Assembly (NCBI GenBank): GCA_030544215.1 | Contig: JARZZO010000006.1 | Span: 53,048,501-53,112,500, forward strand | Reading direction: 5' to 3' | Length of the DNA stretch: 64,000 nt | DNA from: Zantedeschia hybrid cultivar | Taxonomy: Eukaryota > Streptophyta > Magnoliopsida > Alismatales > Araceae | Program-made: the position numbers and the translations under genes | Shown here: positions 34,001 through 44,859 of the stretch, piece after piece | How positions within the stretch are numbered: the first letter of the stretch is position 1 | Layout of the letters: each line of letters starts with the position of its first letter | The notes under the pieces: generated by a model | What the model was told of the DNA's origin: nothing | Seen by the model: the letters and a program-made list of their open reading frames with translations, nothing else | The model's database searches: none

Positions 34001-34829
34001 AGAGAAGATTGCAGCACTACTAGTTCCTCAGGGGGATCAGCCCTCTATAACATTCCATACATCGGAACTAGCACCGCCGGCAGCCAGAAGCATGGCTCTG
34101 AGTATCACGGTCAACATTTGTAAGAAGGCCGTGGATGCATGCCTGGTCGACACAGGGGCTTCGATCAATGTTCTACCTCCGAAGACCCTGGAGTTATACG
34201 GTGTGCCCAAAGAGAAATGGCTGCCCAGCCCCATATCAGTAACAGCATATGACAATTCTACTCGTTCCCCTCTGGGAATGGTCTATTTAAAGGTGGAGCT
34301 GGGCCCTGTAAGTCATGCAGAAGTCGAATTTCACATCTTGGAAATCGACCCTTCCATAAATGCCATTTTAGGTCGTCCTTATATTAAAAATCTTGAGGCG
34401 ATTCCCTCTACGAATCATCAATGCCTCAAATTTCCTTACAAAGGACGAATAATTAAAGTAACGAGCATGCCAATCCTTGCTGCTGCTCATTCCTTGAACC
34501 TTAAATCTGCTGTCTTACCTGGCCGACAACCTTTTCTGTCGGTATTACAGGTCTACCGCCCAGTGGCTGATCCTCTGAAAGCCGCTACTATTTCTCCATA
34601 TCCGTTAGATGCTATCAAGAGGAGGAAGTGCATGAGTACCCCGGGATGGAGGATTATGATGAAGAACGGCTACAAGCCTGGAAGAGGTCTGGGCATACAA
34701 TTGCAAGGCAGGACCATTCCTGTCAGAAATCATCGAGCAGCACCTGGAAGTGGTCTGGGCTATAGGCCAATAAAACTGAAGCAAGATCCGGTTCAGAAAG
34801 CAGAAATCAAAGAAGGCCCGAAAATCTAG
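31077..34829 (+). CDS. Element G gag-protease with one in-frame stop
   Basis: First ATG at 31077. Gag domain at about 31880-32380 (RKYNGTGNPFTHLKEFMYES ... LEGPALEWFFSLEPSE ... VSFADRWRGLAEKVKDHL), then a Gln/Pro-rich stretch in which TAG at 32577-32579 replaces a codon among CAG codons (RQ-stop-QN). The same frame continues through a Cys-His zinc-binding segment (RYCYFHRQPGHTIDTCFQF, about 32925), a Pro/Thr-rich linker, an aspartic protease with ACLVDTGASINVLP (about 34140) and ILGRPY, and a G-patch-like motif (NGYKPGRGLGIQLQG, about 34670), to TAG at 34827. Gag packages the RNA; protease cuts the polyprotein. The 32577 stop is either a CAG-to-TAG mutation or a leaky stop; only the CAR of the classical CAR-YYA readthrough context is present. 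Confidence 0.85.
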
Positions 34830-34835
34830 GAGGCA

Positions 34836-35693
34836 ATGTCTACGCCACTCAAAGAAGGCCGAGATCCCCTAACATGGACCCTGTGTACGCACTTCGTGAA
34901 AGGGCCCATACTTAGCTATGACAATACGGTAGTCATTACTTCCTGTTTTGACTTCCATGATATATATGGGAGGGATTTGGCCAGACATTGCTCTGAATTA
35001 CTTACGTACCAATCCTTGGAGGCCCTGCGGCCTATGAAAAGGAGGAAATTTCATGACCCTGAATGTGAATGGTACAGGTGGTTCGACCTCAGAGACCTGT
35101 ATATTGCACTGAACAGACTATTCCTGGATCCTGCAGAACCTAAGTGGCCGCCGCAGATTGATGAACTAATTGAAAGCCCTGGTGCCATATTTGACAAGCG
35201 GATACTGCTATCTGAAGAAACTGATGAAGGGGAGCCGGATGACCCATATCAAGCTGGTTACACAACAGATCTGCTCTGGAGGGGGACATATCCTTCACAT
35301 GTCTTCACGCTCCATACTCTTTTCCGTACACTGCTCTTGACCCCGACTTGGTCGCGGGTCATAATTGAGGATATTCCACGGGCTCCGCCCGTCATGATTA
35401 CTCTGTCCCCTCGGGACATTATACCACAACCCCCTCTCGATCTAGAGAGGTTGTATGATCTAATCTGGGACATATTACTATATGATCCCCCCAATCCTCT
35501 GGCCTTGGTGCCACTTCCTCCGTCTGATTCTCCTCCCATTTATATTCATTCTTGTTTTATGTTTAATTCTTTCATTTTCCAAAAAAAAATGCCAATTTGG
35601 CAACAAATTCTTCCCAAATCCTCATTGAGGAAACATCTTACTTGTCCGATTGCACCCCATCGCGCGGGTCCTTCGGTCAAGACTCTCTTCTAG
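34836..35693 (+). CDS. Element G linker frame between G-patch and RT, function unknown
   Basis: In frame with gag-protease, beginning two codons after its TAG. 285 codons, with repeated W/F-rich blocks (LTWTLCTHFVKGPI, CEWYRWFDLRDLYIALN, YTTDLLWRGTYPSHVFTLH) and no recognised catalytic motif. It overlaps the pol frame over 35567-35693, and the overlap contains a run of nine A (35581-35589). It may be a linker of the polyprotein or part of an intron as in Ogre-type Tat elements. I do not recognise a family. Confidence 0.55.
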   Translation: MSTPLKEGRDPLTWTLCTHFVKGPILSYDNTVVITSCFDFHDIYGRDLARHCSELLTYQSLEALRPMKRRKFHDPECEWYRWFDLRDLYIALNRLFLDPAEPKWPPQIDELIESPGAIFDKRILLSEETDEGEPDDPYQAGYTTDLLWRGTYPSHVFTLHTLFRTLLLTPTWSRVIIEDIPRAPPVMITLSPRDIIPQPPLDLERLYDLIWDILLYDPPNPLALVPLPPSDSPPIYIHSCFMFNSFIFQKKMPIWQQILPKSSLRKHLTCPIAPHRAGPSVKTLF

Positions 35694-36058
35694 ATTTACT
35701 CTGTCCCTCCCCTCGGGAGGATTCTCTTGTATTTCCACTTGTATCCCAGGATTTTCTTCCTGCTTCGTCTTCGTTAGGTTATGATAGTGAAGTTAGTCAG
35801 TCTAGTCAGGTTAGGAAGTCTAGGAAGCCTAAGGGTAGGCAAATTCCAGATAGATACCTCCAGGACTTAGCTGATAAGTGCTCTTCTTGCTCTCTGATCC
35901 CTCAGTTTTTAGAAAATCCAATTCAGATGCCAGAAGATTGTATGAACGATGAGTCAGTCAATGATGGGTACGGGGTATATGAATTAGTACATGAAAAGGA
36001 CCCCATTGAGGAAGATGACGAGGACGCGGCTGAGGCATATGCCAGTGGAGTGAAGTGA
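35567..36058 (+). CDS. Element G pol frame, segment before RT
   Basis: Same frame as RT but separated from it by TGA at 36056-36058 (VK-stop-FDEPS). Acidic, Ser-rich, with a basic patch SRKPKGRQIPDRYLQDL and the tail EDDEDAAEAYASGV. The segment following the stop (EINLGTEDEPKVVLVSKNL) is a normal pre-RT motif of Tat elements, so the TGA looks like a simple mutation. No separate function is known. Confidence 0.55.
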   Translation, partial: FFHFPKKNANLATNSSQILIEETSYLSDCTPSRGSFGQDSLLDLLCPSPREDSLVFPLVSQDFLPASSSLGYDSEVSQSSQVRKSRKPKGRQIPDRYLQDLADKCSSCSLIPQFLENPIQMPEDCMNDESVNDGYGVYELVHEKDPIEEDDEDAAEAYASGVK

Positions 36059-39000
36059 TTTGATGAACCCTCAGCTGCCGTAGAAGAGCCTACCAAAGAA
36101 ATTAATTTAGGGACTGAAGACGAACCTAAGGTTGTCCTCGTCAGTAAAAATCTTTCTTCAGAGGATGAGAACGCAATGGTACAAGTACTCAAGGACTATA
36201 AGGACACTTTCGCCTGGAGTTATGAGGATATGCCGGGGTTAGACTCGTCTTTAGTTGAACACAAGTTGACATTAAAAGACGGAGTTAGCCCGGTCAAGCA
36301 GAAATTAAGGCGATTCCACCCACAAATGGCTTTAAAGATGAAGGAAGAGGTCGACAAATTACATAAAGCCAAATTTATTAGAGTTGTCCTTTATCCACAA
36401 TGGGTGGCCAACATAGTCCCAGTTATGAAGAAGGACGGGAAGGTCAGAATTTGCATTGACTTCCGCGATCTGAACCGGGCGTGTCCTAAAGATGATTTTC
36501 CATTGCCTCATATTGATGTACTCATCGATAATACTACTGGCTATGAGACATTATCATTCATGGACGGATTTTCAGGATATAATCAGATTAAGCTGGCAGA
36601 AGAAGATCAAGAGAAAACATCATTCACTACACCATGGGGAACATACTGTTATGTTGTCATGCCGTTTGGGTTAAAGAATGCTGGAGCCACTTATCAAAGG
36701 GCTATGATGGCAATATTTCATGACATGATGCACATAGATCTGGAAGTGTATGTGGATGATTTATTGGTTAAATCGAAAACAAAGGCTGAGCATGCTAAAG
36801 TTTTGGCAAGGGTGTTAGAAAGATCGAGAGAATATCAGTTGAAGATGAACCCCAAGAAATGTGTATTCGGGGTATCTTCAGGAAAATTGCTGGGATTCAT
36901 CGTCAGTAAACGGGGAATTGAGATCGATCCTAACAAGGCGAAGGCTATTAGAGAAATGCCACCTCCCAAAAACTTGAAAGAGTTGAGAGGATTAATCGGA
37001 AGGTTGCAATTTATTCGCCGTTTTGTCTCCCAGCACTCACAAAGGTGTAAGCCGTTTTACGAGCTTACCAAGCCGGGAGTCAAATTCGATTGGGACGATA
37101 AGTGTCAGGAGGCGTTTGATGGATTAAAGAACTATTTAGCAAGTCCTCCTGTTTTGAGACCACCATCTCCAGGCAAACCATTGATACTTTACATTTCAGT
37201 CCTGGATGATGCAGTGGGGGCTGTCTTAGCACAAGAAGATGAAGAAGGAAAAGAGAGGGCAGCCTACTATCTCTCTAAACTTCTCAACCCCGCTGAACAG
37301 AGATATACAGCGATGGAGAAAACATGTGCAGCATTGGTTTGGGTTGTGCAGAAATTGAAGCATTATTTTCTGGCCCATGAAGTCCACCTCATCGCTAGGA
37401 TGAATCCGATTAAATTCCTTTTGGAGAAATATGTTCTTACTGATAGGTTAGCACGATGGCAAAGCTTTCTATCTCAATTTGACATCATTTATATTCAACA
37501 GAAAGCGATCAAGGGCTATGCCATAGCAGAACATCTTGCTCATCATCCCCTTCCTCAATTTGATCCAGTCCGATCGGAGTTTCCGGATGAGGAACTGATG
37601 TCCGTAAATCAAATCAGAGATGATATGTGGAGTCTGCATTTTGACGGAGCTCTGAATTCTCATGGAAAAGGGATCGGTATCGTTCTGTTATCACCTGAAG
37701 GTATCACCATTCCACAAGCCTTTCAGCTTGATTTTCCAGTTACAAACAATATAGCTGAATACGAGGCACTTCTTGCTGGTCTCGAGGCTGCTCATTTCCA
37801 TGGTGCTACCAAACTCAGGATCGTAGGTGATAGCCAACTAATTCTTCGCCAAGTGCTGACCAAGTATCGAACTCTCGATCCCAAGCTCAAGCCTTATCAA
37901 GAGCTTACTTCTGCTTACTCAAAGCTTTTCACGAAATTGATCTTTGTCCATGTCCCTAGGAATCAGAACATCTTAGCTGACGCTCTAGCTTCACTTGCAT
38001 CTTCTCTTGATTTTCCAATCAGCAAACAATCTGAATCAATCATAGTTCATAGGCGTCTTTCACCCGCCGTGAAAGATCCTTCATTCCTTAGAACTAAGGA
38101 GAAATTGCTGAAGAAAGTCAGAGACGGAGATATCATTGAGAGAAGAGAAATCATACTGATAGAGCTGTTAGAAGAGATGGATGATGAACAGAAGCCATGG
38201 TACTATGAAATTGCAAAATATTGTGAAGATCAATCGTATCCTGAAGAAGCTACAACTGAGGAGAAGAGAGCTATCAGGAGAGTTGCTCAAAGATACACCC
38301 TAGTTGGGGGAGCACTATATAAGAGAGGTTTTGATGGAGTTCTTCTGAGATGTCTAGACGAGGACGAGCTTTGGAAGGTTATGGAAGGAGCTCATAGTGG
38401 AGTTTGTGGTGGTCATGTCAATGGACAGATGCTAGCAAAGAAGATCCTTAGACAAGGATTTTATTGGCCAACCATAGAAGAAGACTGTGTAGGATATGTC
38501 CGTAGGTGTGCTAAGTGTCAACTTCACGCCGACAAAATTCATTCTCCTGCATCTTCACTCCATCCCGTTTCTTCCCCATGGCCTTTCTCCATGTGGGCTT
38601 TCGACATTATTGGACCTCTTGGTAATCCAGATTCCGGCATCAAGCAAAAATCTTTCATTCTCACGGCAACGGAATACTTCACCAAGTGGACAGAAGCTGA
38701 AGCGTACGTGGAGATCAAAGCATCAACCGTCTGCAAGTTCATCATGAAGAACATCATCACCCGATTCGGAATTCCAAGCACCATCGTCACCGACAATGGA
38801 CCGCAGTTCGTGTCACAAGAATTGAAGGACCTCTGTAACAGGTATAAAATTGCATTGCATCATTCATCTCCTTATTATCCGCAAGGCAATGGCCAAGCAG
38901 AGGCAACAAATAAGACTTTGATAAAAATCATCAAAAAGACGTGTAAATCTAATAAATTCACAGATTGGCCAGAAAAATTGGTTGAGGCTTTATGGGCCTA

Positions 39001-39457
39001 CCGAACTTCAATCCGCACGCCTACTGGGCAAACTCCTTATTCCTTAACATTTGGAATGGAGGCGGTAGTTCCATATGAGATCCTCATACCATCATTAAGA
39101 GTACAATTGAATAAGGAATTTTCCATTGATGAACATCGTTCAGCACTCCTTGCTCAATTGGAACTTTTAGACGAGAAAAGATGGTCAGCTGCTAATCATG
39201 CAAAAGTTTATCAAAATAGACTAGCACGTTTTTATCAAAAGAAAGTCATTGAACGTAAGTTCAAAGTCGGTGAAATGGTTGTCAAAAGAATTTTTATAAA
39301 ACCTGGTGGTCTGCGTTCTAAGCTCCAACCCAACTGGGAAGGACCTTATGTTGTATCGCACGCTTTTCCTGGTAATGCTTATCGTCTTGTTAATGCAGAA
39401 GGAGAAGAGCTAAAACATCCTTGGAATGGTTTACATCTTAAGAAATACTACCCTTAG
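36059..39457 (+). CDS. Element G pol: RT, RNase H, archaeal-type RNase H, integrase
   Basis: Intact across all domains; the first Met in the frame is at 36176, but this is a polyprotein segment without a start of its own. Pre-RT DTFAWSYEDMPGLD; RT with RICIDFRDLNRACPKDDFPL, FMDGFSGYNQI, MPFGLKNAGATYQ and YVDDLLVKS (about 36750); RT-linked RNase H from LILYISVLDDAVGAVL; second RNase H with LHFDGALNSHGKG, NNIAEYEALLAG, VGDSQLI and ILADALASLAS; integrase zinc domain (HSGVCGGHVNG ... CAKCQ), DDE core (FDIIGP, VTDNGPQFVS, GNGQAEATN) and C-terminal QPNWEGPYVV. Ends at 39457. All catalytic acidic residues are present, so the enzymes could work if the frame were supplied. Confidence 0.93.
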   Translation, partial: FDEPSAAVEEPTKEINLGTEDEPKVVLVSKNLSSEDENAMVQVLKDYKDTFAWSYEDMPGLDSSLVEHKLTLKDGVSPVKQKLRRFHPQMALKMKEEVDKLHKAKFIRVVLYPQWVANIVPVMKKDGKVRICIDFRDLNRACPKDDFPLPHIDVLIDNTTGYETLSFMDGFSGYNQIKLAEEDQEKTSFTTPWGTYCYVVMPFGLKNAGATYQRAMMAIFHDMMHIDLEVYVDDLLVKSKTKAEHAKVLARVLERSREYQLKMNPKKCVFGVSSGKLLGFIVSKRGIEIDPNKAKAIREMPPPKNLKELRGLIGRLQFIRRFVSQHSQRCKPFYELTKPGVKFDWDDKCQEAFDGLKNYLASPPVLRPPSPGKPLILYISVLDDAVGAVLAQEDEEGKERAAYYLSKLLNPAEQRYTAMEKTCAALVWVVQKLKHYFLAHEVHLIARMNPIKFLLEKYVLTDRLARWQSFLSQFDIIYIQQKAIKGYAIAEHLAHHPLPQFDPVRSEFPDEELMSVNQIRDDMWSLHFDGALNSHGKGIGIVLLSPEGITIPQAFQLDFPVTNNIAEYEALLAGLEAAHFHGATKLRIVGDSQLILRQVLTKYRTLDPKLKPYQELTSAYSKLFTKLIFVHVPRNQNILADALASLASSLDFPISKQSESIIVHRRLSPAVKDPSFLRTKEKLLKKVRDGDIIERREIILIELLEEMDDEQKPWYYEIAKYCEDQSYPEEATTEEKRAIRRVAQRYTLVGGALYKRGFDGVLLRCLDEDELWKVMEGAHSGVCGGHVNGQMLAKKILRQGFYWPTIEEDCVGYVRRCAKCQLHADKIHSPASSLHPVSSPWPFSMWAFDIIGPLGNPDSGIKQKSFILTATEYFTKWTEAEAYVEIKASTVCKFIMKNIITRFGIPSTIVTDNGPQFVSQELKDLCNRYKIALHHSSPYYPQGNGQAEATNKTLIKIIKKTCKSNKFTDWPEKLVEALWAYRTSIRTPTGQTPYSLTFGMEAVVPYEILIPSLRVQLNKEFSIDEHRSALLAQLELLDEKRWSAANHAKVYQNRLARFYQKKVIERKFKVGEMVVKRIFIKPGGLRSKLQPNWEGPYVVSHAFPGNAYRLVNAEGEELKHPWNGLHLKKYYP

Positions 39458-40799
39458 GTTAAAGAGTCGATCAGTATGGTACAAAGACCAGTGGAATCAG
39501 AAAGTTTATAAACTCAAATTTTCTTATCAGTCTGAATAACTTAATTTCAAGCCCATTACTGCACACACTGACACGTTTGATTCGTGAGTAACAAGAGATG
39601 ACAAGTCCTAAAGAATATAGAAAGTTTGACCGAAAGTGTAAAGTGCAAATCATTCTTTTGAAGCAAAAATATTCTGTTTTATACTCGGCCCATGATGTCG
39701 GAACGAGGCTTAGAATAGACTACCAAGAATACCCGCCATCTTAGTACGAGGCCGTCATAAAAAAAAGGGGGAGATCCGTCCCGAAACAGAAAGAAAAGAA
39801 AGAAAAGAAAAAGCATGGCAAAAAGCCAAATGTCAAATCAAAAAAAGGCCATTACAAACGTTACATCAAGGCCACGAAATGAAATAAAAGGGAACGCAAG
39901 GTCGATAAATACCCCGGAAAGAAAATGACCGAACCCCAACGGATATTAGGGTAGAAAAGGGACATCTTTTTAAGTCTCCGGAACCTTCTCATGGGCTTTC
40001 TAAACTTATTCATCTTTTCTTTCTAAAGAGATGTACTTCAAACTTAAGGAATGGCTTACATTGACTAAGGGTCAAATCATCAAATGGGATCACGAATCGA
40101 AACACAAATTCAAACACGATAGGTTTAAGTTGAGTTGTTAAAGAACAATTTGGGAATTAAGTTAATAAATGAATATGATCTTTTGATCTAAGTACCTTGC
40201 TGATCTTTTAGTCAAAAATCCAAAAATTACATAAGTCAAAAATCCAAACAAAAAAAAATTACAAAAAAATTACATAAGTCAAAAATCAAAAAAAAAATAC
40301 ATATATCAAAAAAAAAAAAAAAACATATATCAAAATTAAAAAAAAATACATATATCAAAATTCAAAAAAAAATACATATATCAAAAAAAAAATAAAAAAA
40401 TAAAAAAAAATACATATGTCAAAATTCAAAAAAAAAAGTATATATTTCAAAACCCCAAACAAAAATGAATATTTCAAAACCACAAAAATATTTCAGTTAG
40501 CATCTGCTTGTTGCATTTAGTGTATTTCATTCCTTTTATTTTCAGTGAGCATCCGTTTGCTTGTATGTTGCACTTTGCTTAAGTTTGATTATTCTCATTA
40601 CCTTTGTTAATAAAGGCTATGCCCCTTGACCAGTTATTGAAGAAAAGATTGATTGACCATTTATTTGGTCAGGCAAGGGGCTAAGCCTAAATAGATACTT
40701 AACCTGTTTGTTAAGTGTGTACATGATGCAAGATAAACACAGGAACACAAGATTGGAGCCAAAAGTTTCACGTATATTATCAAAAGTTTCACGTATACA
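39458..40799 (+). other. Element G 3' region with A-rich simple repeats
   Basis: No gene. From about 40213 to 40450 there is a degenerate tandem of ATACATATATCAAAATTCAAAA-type units with A runs, likely slippage-prone. A purine-rich stretch lies at 39770-39860. Confidence 0.7.
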
Positions 40800-40991
40800 T
40801 CAAGGCTGGCTCTCCCCTCCGCCCTCGTCCAACTGGCTCTGGGCCTCGTCAGGTGCATCCGGTGCTGGCTCTCGACTAGGAGGTGGAGGTGGTCCCATCG
40901 CGCTCGGCCCTGCCTGACCGGAAGACACAACGGCACTGGTCGTAAAAGCACTGGTCAAACCACGCTCATGGGCACGCTGTCGAGCTCGCTG
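40800..40991 (-). other. Exon-like antisense island in the element G 3' region
   Basis: A GC-rich minus-strand frame (end of 41030-40800) in AT-rich surroundings. It starts after an acceptor-like TTTTCTTTGAATTTTCAG and encodes RARQRAHERGL ... GPPPPPSREPAPDAPDE ... GGGESQP stop. It may be the last exon of an antisense gene like the one in element A; no other exon was found. Confidence 0.35.
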
Positions 40992-41030
40992 AAAATTCAA
41001 AGAAAACCTGAGTAAAGCTGGAAACATCAA

Positions 41031-41947
41031 GAAGATTACGCTGTGGGAGTCAAGAAGTCTCGACCGTGACTAAAAAGACGGTTATTTCTACCCTTGTACT
41101 ATTCCATGTAATTATTGTGCATTCGCATTATTATATGATAAATATTTATTAGAGTATGTCAAGGACCTTGTAATTTTGATGAAACTGGAATTTGAGTTCC
41201 CCTACAACAAAAACAGTGATAATTCCAGAGAATTCTTAATCGCACGGATAGGCCGTTGGATTGTTAATTAGTGAGGACGATGGTTCCACTTTTGTGAAAC
41301 GGTGCGTGGATAAACGAGCTTCGGCTTAGCACTGAATTACAAGAATTGGTATCTTGACTCATTAATGACAATTTAACAATATTATCCTTGATTAATTTAT
41401 ATTTTATTTGACTTTATATTTTTCTTTTAGCCCAGCATGCATCATGTAGGACTTTGAAATCATTGTGATAAGGATTAATTATTGATTAAGTTTCAGACCA
41501 TTAATCAAATAATCAAACATGATATGAAATATTCCATTCTGAATTAAGTATATTGATTATCTTTGAGGTTCGCTTGAAGATATCCTTGGAATTCTATCCT
41601 TTCTTGGACTCTTTATCCAATATTCTTGTTTTCTTTTAAGATCCATCATGGCTGCAGCACGTCCACATTGGCTGGCAAACGCTCCCCATGATGAAACCTA
41701 CAGTGTCTACGACCTGGGGTACTTCCCACTCCGAGGAGGTTGATCGACCTTATTTTATTTTCCTTGTCTACCTCATCCAGACAGGATTGATTTCATTGAT
41801 ATCTTTGAGTTATCTTTATTGATGATTTTGAGAAAAATTCCAATCATATGATGTTAAGAGCGTGTCTCATCACACCTTGGCATCACCTTTTCAGTACATT
41901 CCATTTCATTTTACTCCCTTGCAAAGACGATGCCAAGGTGAGGCAGC
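41031..41947 (+). other. Element G 3' region, distal part
   Basis: AT-rich, without a recognised gene. A 31-codon open frame at 41648-41743 (begins MAAARPHWLANAPHDETYS) stands out by composition. The polypurine tract AAGGTGAGGCAG precedes the LTR. Confidence 0.5.
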
Positions 41948-43270
41948 TGTAGACACGCTAATTTTGACGTCATTTTGAGTAAATTTCATATCATATAATA
42001 ATGCCTCAGAATGGTTTGATACTTAATCATTAATTAATTTTTATTGATATTTTTGAGTGTCGGGTTAAACAGACATATTTAAGTTAATCAATCGAATTGA
42101 TTTTAGCTCAAATTTCAGTTAAATCCTAAAAGGCGTCTACCCATGTGGACGCTATTTAGACTTTATTCCTATTTTAACGTTTAAATTTGAATTTTAATTA
42201 ATTGATTTATTAGTTAAAAGGCGTCTGGTAATGTCGACGCATTTTAGGTTTTCTAAGCTGTTTTAACTTCTCTTCCGGATGTTTATCCTTATTTTAATTA
42301 GTGTAAAAGACGTCTACATACGTGGACGCGTGTTAGCTAATAAAGATAAATATAAGTTTTCCTGGATATTTATCCTTATCTTAATTAATCTTAAAGGCGT
42401 CAGCCAAGGTGGACGCGTTTTAGATAATTACAGATAAAGATGAATTAATCAGTAATTATCTGTCGATTAAGGTGGATAAATCCGAGATTTTTCTATGTTA
42501 ATCGCGAACGCAGAAAATGCCTATAAATACATTGCATCTCAAAGAGTTAAAAAAAAAAAAAAGAGAGAGAATTATTGAGCCACAGCGTTATAGCAATTTG
42601 AAGATCGGAGCAACCACGTCGGAACGCCGGAGCGCTGCCATTTCCAGAAGTCGGCATCCTTCTTCAAGATCTTCATCCTTTCAAAGGTTCAACCAACTGG
42701 ACTGGGCATAAGTTTTTCATATTTGAATTTCATTTTCATTCATTAGTTTCATATCTCTTATTCACTGCATGCAACACACCCCATCATTAATTCTCCAAAA
42801 CCCATTTGTTCTAAAGGGGTTTCAAAGTCATTTAAAACAAGTGAGTTGCTGTTTTATACATGTTTATAATTATGGTTAGCTTTGATATTATTTCTATTTA
42901 GATTCTCATCAGTATTTCTTCTTTATTTTTCTATTTTTTCTGTCTCTGCTGCATTCAACAACAACAACAAGAAATCAAAAAGAGGGAAATCAAGCACGAA
43001 GCCAGGAGAATTTCTGGACGAACCTCAACATTCAACAGCAAGAACAAAAGAATAAGAAGAGGCTCTCTTTCTTCAGCCGGCTGAAGGAGGGGAACCAAGG
43101 ATTCATTCTTCCGCGTTTAAACAGGTAGGCGATCAAACTCTTTTGAAGCTCTTTAGTTAAAAGTTTCTGACGATCACTGCACCTTAGTTGCATTTTTTTT
43201 AATAGGTTAATTTACCCTAAACAATATAGTTTTTCACATTAATCACACGAGTAATTTTTCAGCACCTACA
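41948..43270 (+). repeat. 3' LTR of element G
   Basis: 1,323 bp; dyads at 42133, 42221, 42310 and 42397; TATA at 42522. Differences from the 5' LTR are mostly C/T and G/A transitions, as expected from deamination of methylated cytosines. Confidence 0.97.
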
Positions 43271-43275
43271 CTTAC

Positions 43276-43640
43276 GATCTCCCTAATTAAGGGGATTTGA
43301 TTGTGGGCCAATTACCCTTTCATAGGAAATTGTCTCCAGGACGCCTGGGGGGAGAGGGACTATATAAGCCCAGGATCATCTCCAGTCCAAGGTATGCAAT
43401 TCTTAACACACAAAACTCCTAACAAGAACACAACTAGAGTCTAACTTAAGCATCAAAGGATTTGCTCCCCAACATATTTGGGGACTTCCCTTTGACGCCT
43501 TTTCTCCCCTCTTGTAGGTTCTATCCTGAACGTTTCTATTCCATATAAATTATATCAAATAGTCAGGATCTTTGATCGGACGGTTATCGTGATCCGACTA
43601 GTTTTCGACCGCTATAATATTAAGTCTCAAGTTCCACTCT
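43276..43640. mobile_element. Fragment H-right: LTR-like sequence continuing across element G
   Basis: Continues 28612 across the CTTAC duplication. Contains a good TATA box (TATATAAG at 43371-43378) followed by leader-like sequence, as in a gypsy LTR. The right end is not defined. Confidence 0.4.
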
Positions 43641-43790
43641 ACTATCAATGTAAAACATTTTTTATTCTGAAATAAGTAAAATTTAAAATAATTAATCTTA
43701 TTATAATCCATTCTACCATCAAAACCGGTGCTAAGTGATTATTAGTAAACTTGGCCTCGAATAGAAAGCCAGAGGTGGCCCCTCAACTGT

Positions 43791-44110
43791 GGCCTTCCTA
43801 ACCTAATAGGTTACACATGCGGCCACGCTTCACCAATGCCCTGGGGCGCGCAGTTCGATTCCCGCACGCCTCTGCTCTCTTTCCCTGTCCGGTTGCATCA
43901 TTTCGTTTTAGAAACACGCGACAATTAGGCAAGCTTCCGGTACCCGTCTTTGACAAGCTCATCTTTACGGCGACTCAACTTACTGCAAATGGTCGCTTAC
44001 TACATACACTACACGTGATTCTGTCTGTACGAAATGGAGTCGTGTACAGATGTGGCTGGGCCGACTTTAGTGGCTGGCATCACATGGCCTCCTCTACACT
44101 TCTTAAATAA
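43791..44110 (+). mobile_element. Possible tRNA-derived SINE
   Basis: A B-box-like AGTTCGATTCC at 43852-43862 (10 of 11 against GGTTCGANTCC) with a weak A-box candidate (TAACCTAATAGG, 43799-43810). It ends near an AT-rich tail around 44108. No clear target-site duplication found. Confidence 0.35.
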
Positions 44111-44859
44111 AAGATTTTGAGTTTCGTTTGATGTGCTATAAAATAGATAAAGTTTTTTTTTGAAATTTTAGCATATGATGGTTTGAATTAGGAAAACTAA
44201 GTATTGATTTTTTAATACTCGAATATTCAAAACACATAAAAATATTAAGGTATAACATTTTGTAATTTTCACACTATTTTATAACATACCAAAGTGGCAT
44301 CCTAGTTCTGCTCTATTTTAGATGAATTTTTGTTGAATTAATTCTACATTCGTGTGATGCATGATAAAATATTAAATTTGAATCAAAATATTTGATTTTA
44401 ATGGATAAATAAAAAATCTATTTTAGTAATTCTTTATAAAGGGAAGGAGAGAGAAATTCTCCTACTGGCGCAATCCTGATTTTAATTTTGATAGGAAAAC
44501 AAAAATTTAATTTTAATATTACAATATAGATATGGAGTTGTGATTTTGCTTTTATAATCATATCCATTGATGATGTATTATTATTGTTTGCGGATAAGAG
44601 GTCTTACGAAGATGGCGCCCAATAGTTAGAAAAATCTTTTTCATAATTGCTCTTCAGGGCCGACTAACCCGCTCTTACGAAATGGGAAGAGGGTAGTGGC
44701 TTATTACATCACACGTGGTCATACTCTGAACGCTATATTTAATAATTAATTTGTCACGTTTTTCATAGTGATACCCTGGAGAAAGGTTTTATTGTAAAAG
44801 TGCACGTGAATTATCTTGTTCGTGATAATACTCAAAATATTCTGAGAATCTTCTCTCGT
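44111..44859. other. AT-rich intergenic sequence
   Basis: Nothing recognised: no open frame of note, no terminal repeats found. Confidence 0.6.

Larger units (their letters stand above)
28618..43270 (+). mobile_element. Element G: complete Ty3/gypsy Tat-lineage element, 14.65 kb
   Basis: Two 1,323-bp LTRs (28618-29940, 41948-43270), primer site, gag-pro, pol with a second RNase H, and a long 3' region. Target-site duplication CTTAC at 28613-28617 and 43271-43275. By eye the LTRs differ at about 16 positions (about 1.2 percent), so insertion is fairly recent; at 1.3e-8 substitutions per site per year this is roughly half a million years. Coding frames carry stops at 32577, 34827 and 36056. 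Confidence 0.95.
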
